Below are positions 36,107-36,739 of a DNA stretch of 36,739 nt, one piece after another. Under the pieces are notes generated by a model that made no database searches, was not told the origin of the DNA, and saw nothing but the letters and a program-made list of their open reading frames with translations. The first letter of the stretch is position 1. Each line of letters starts with the position of its first letter. The stretch is from the NCBI GenBank assembly GCA_011526565.1, contig WYBL01000113.1, forward strand, positions 1 through 36,739, in the 5' to 3' direction. The DNA is from Acidobacteriota bacterium. GTDB taxonomy: Bacteria; Acidobacteriota; Vicinamibacteria; Fen-336. Made by a program: the position numbers and the translations under genes.

Positions 36107-36739
36107 ATGACGCGAGGTCGAGCGGTCTCGGCGATCGTCGCCGCCGCCGTGCTGGTCGCGCTGTTGTGGCCGGGGCGCGCCGAGCCGGTCGATGCGTGGC
36201 TGCCCGCGGCGGGGCTCGTGCCCGTGCGGGCGCGGGTGGGAGGCGACGAGATCCGCTACGTGCGCACGGGCAGCGGACCACCGGTGGTGCTCGTCCACGG
36301 CATCGCCAGCTCGATCTACACGTGGAGGGACGTGCTGCCCGAACTGGCAGGCCGCCACGAGGTCGTCGCCCTCGACCTGCCCGGGTTCGGCGGCTCGAGC
36401 CAGCCGCCGGACCTCTCCTTCGAGAGGCTGCCGGCCGCGGTGCTCGGGCTCGCGGACCAGCTCGGGCTCCAGCGTTTCGCGCTGGTCGGGCACAGCCTCG
36501 GCGGGGCGGTCTCGACGCTGGTCGCGGCCCGACGCCCCGAGCGCGTGCGACGCCTCGTCCTGATCGACGCCGCCGGCTACAACCAGGCGCCAGGACAGCG
36601 GCCGTGGCTGCTGCGGCTGATCGCCTCGCCGGCCGGGGCGCCGCTGGAGGCGCTGCCCGCGCCGCCGCGCTGGCTCGTCTGGCTCGGGCTGCGCCAGGTG
36701 TTCGAGGACGACTCGCGCGTCGATGCCGCGCGGATCGAC
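36107..36739 (+). CDS. Alpha/beta hydrolase, N-terminally membrane-anchored (partial, cut by window end)
   Basis: The frame stays open to the end of the window (211 codons seen). An N-terminal hydrophobic segment (VSAIVAAAVLVALL) suggests export or anchoring. The fold is clear: VVLVHGIASSIYTWRDVLPEL with the HG oxyanion motif, ALDLPGFGGSS and the nucleophile elbow GHSLGG with S130. The Asp and His of the triad lie beyond the window. The substrate is unknown; esterase, lipase or epoxide-hydrolase-like activities are all possible. Confidence 0.85.
   Translation, partial: MTRGRAVSAIVAAAVLVALLWPGRAEPVDAWLPAAGLVPVRARVGGDEIRYVRTGSGPPVVLVHGIASSIYTWRDVLPELAGRHEVVALDLPGFGGSSQPPDLSFERLPAAVLGLADQLGLQRFALVGHSLGGAVSTLVAARRPERVRRLVLIDAAGYNQAPGQRPWLLRLIASPAGAPLEALPAPPRWLVWLGLRQVFEDDSRVDAARID

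Overview
The window (about 37 kb, very GC-rich, almost no non-coding DNA) looks like chromosomal DNA of a Gram-negative member of Acidobacteriota, possibly the Thermoanaerobaculia or a related class. The lineage is inferred from a large TonB-dependent receptor with an N-terminal carboxypeptidase-regulatory-like domain, a PEGA-domain Ser/Thr kinase, a bacillithiol gene pair (bshC-bshA), PyrR with pyrBC, and the extreme GC bias. No marker RNA gene is present, so this stays moderate. No tRNA, rRNA, CRISPR array, integrase, transposase or phage gene was seen.

Layout. 42-1865: membrane-anchored alkaline-phosphatase-superfamily protein. 1933-7366 (+): pyrR-pyrB-pyrC, then a circularly permuted ATP-grasp protein and two unknown envelope proteins, most junctions being 4-nt stop/start overlaps. 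7373-8320 (-): zinc dehydrogenase; 8357-9625 (+): NDH-2; 9616-11256 (-): secreted M28 peptidase; 11316-11666 (+): PilZ protein. 11639-14610 (-): conserved hypothetical, methyltransferase and glycosyltransferase, probably a surface-polysaccharide operon. 14758-19065 (+): tiny membrane protein, sodium:solute symporter, fumarase-superfamily lyase, YkgJ-like Cys-cluster protein and a split ACT-like gene. 19124-22003 (-): TonB-dependent receptor. 22134-24886 (-): bshC-bshA. 25062-29365 (+): Ser/Thr kinase, FHA/zinc-ribbon/RDD membrane protein and signal peptidase I. 29405-34513 (+): carA, carB and a patatin-like protein. 34517-36082 (-): GH113-like secreted glycosidase. 36107-end (+): start of an alpha/beta hydrolase.

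How the genes fit together. pyrRBC and carAB supply the first three steps of UMP synthesis from two loci on the same strand. bshC and bshA are two of the three bacillithiol steps; bshB is not here. The kinase operon is a plausible signalling unit: a transmembrane kinase with periplasmic PEGA and TonB-C domains, a linker rich in Thr-Val-x-hydrophobic motifs, and an FHA membrane protein encoded directly downstream. The symporter operon looks like uptake plus cleavage of a dicarboxylate-type solute.

Most notable points: a hairpin-containing sequence patch of atypical codon use lying in frame inside the start of the glycosyltransferase; a methyltransferase whose coding sequence runs back in frame to the upstream gene's TAG with no normal start codon; the kinase/PEGA/TonB-C fusion and its repeated Thr motifs; a phosphodiesterase-like enzyme that has lost its Asp-His metal pair; an ACT-like gene split at a GTGA overlap; and several promoters placed so close to the start codon that leaderless transcripts are likely.
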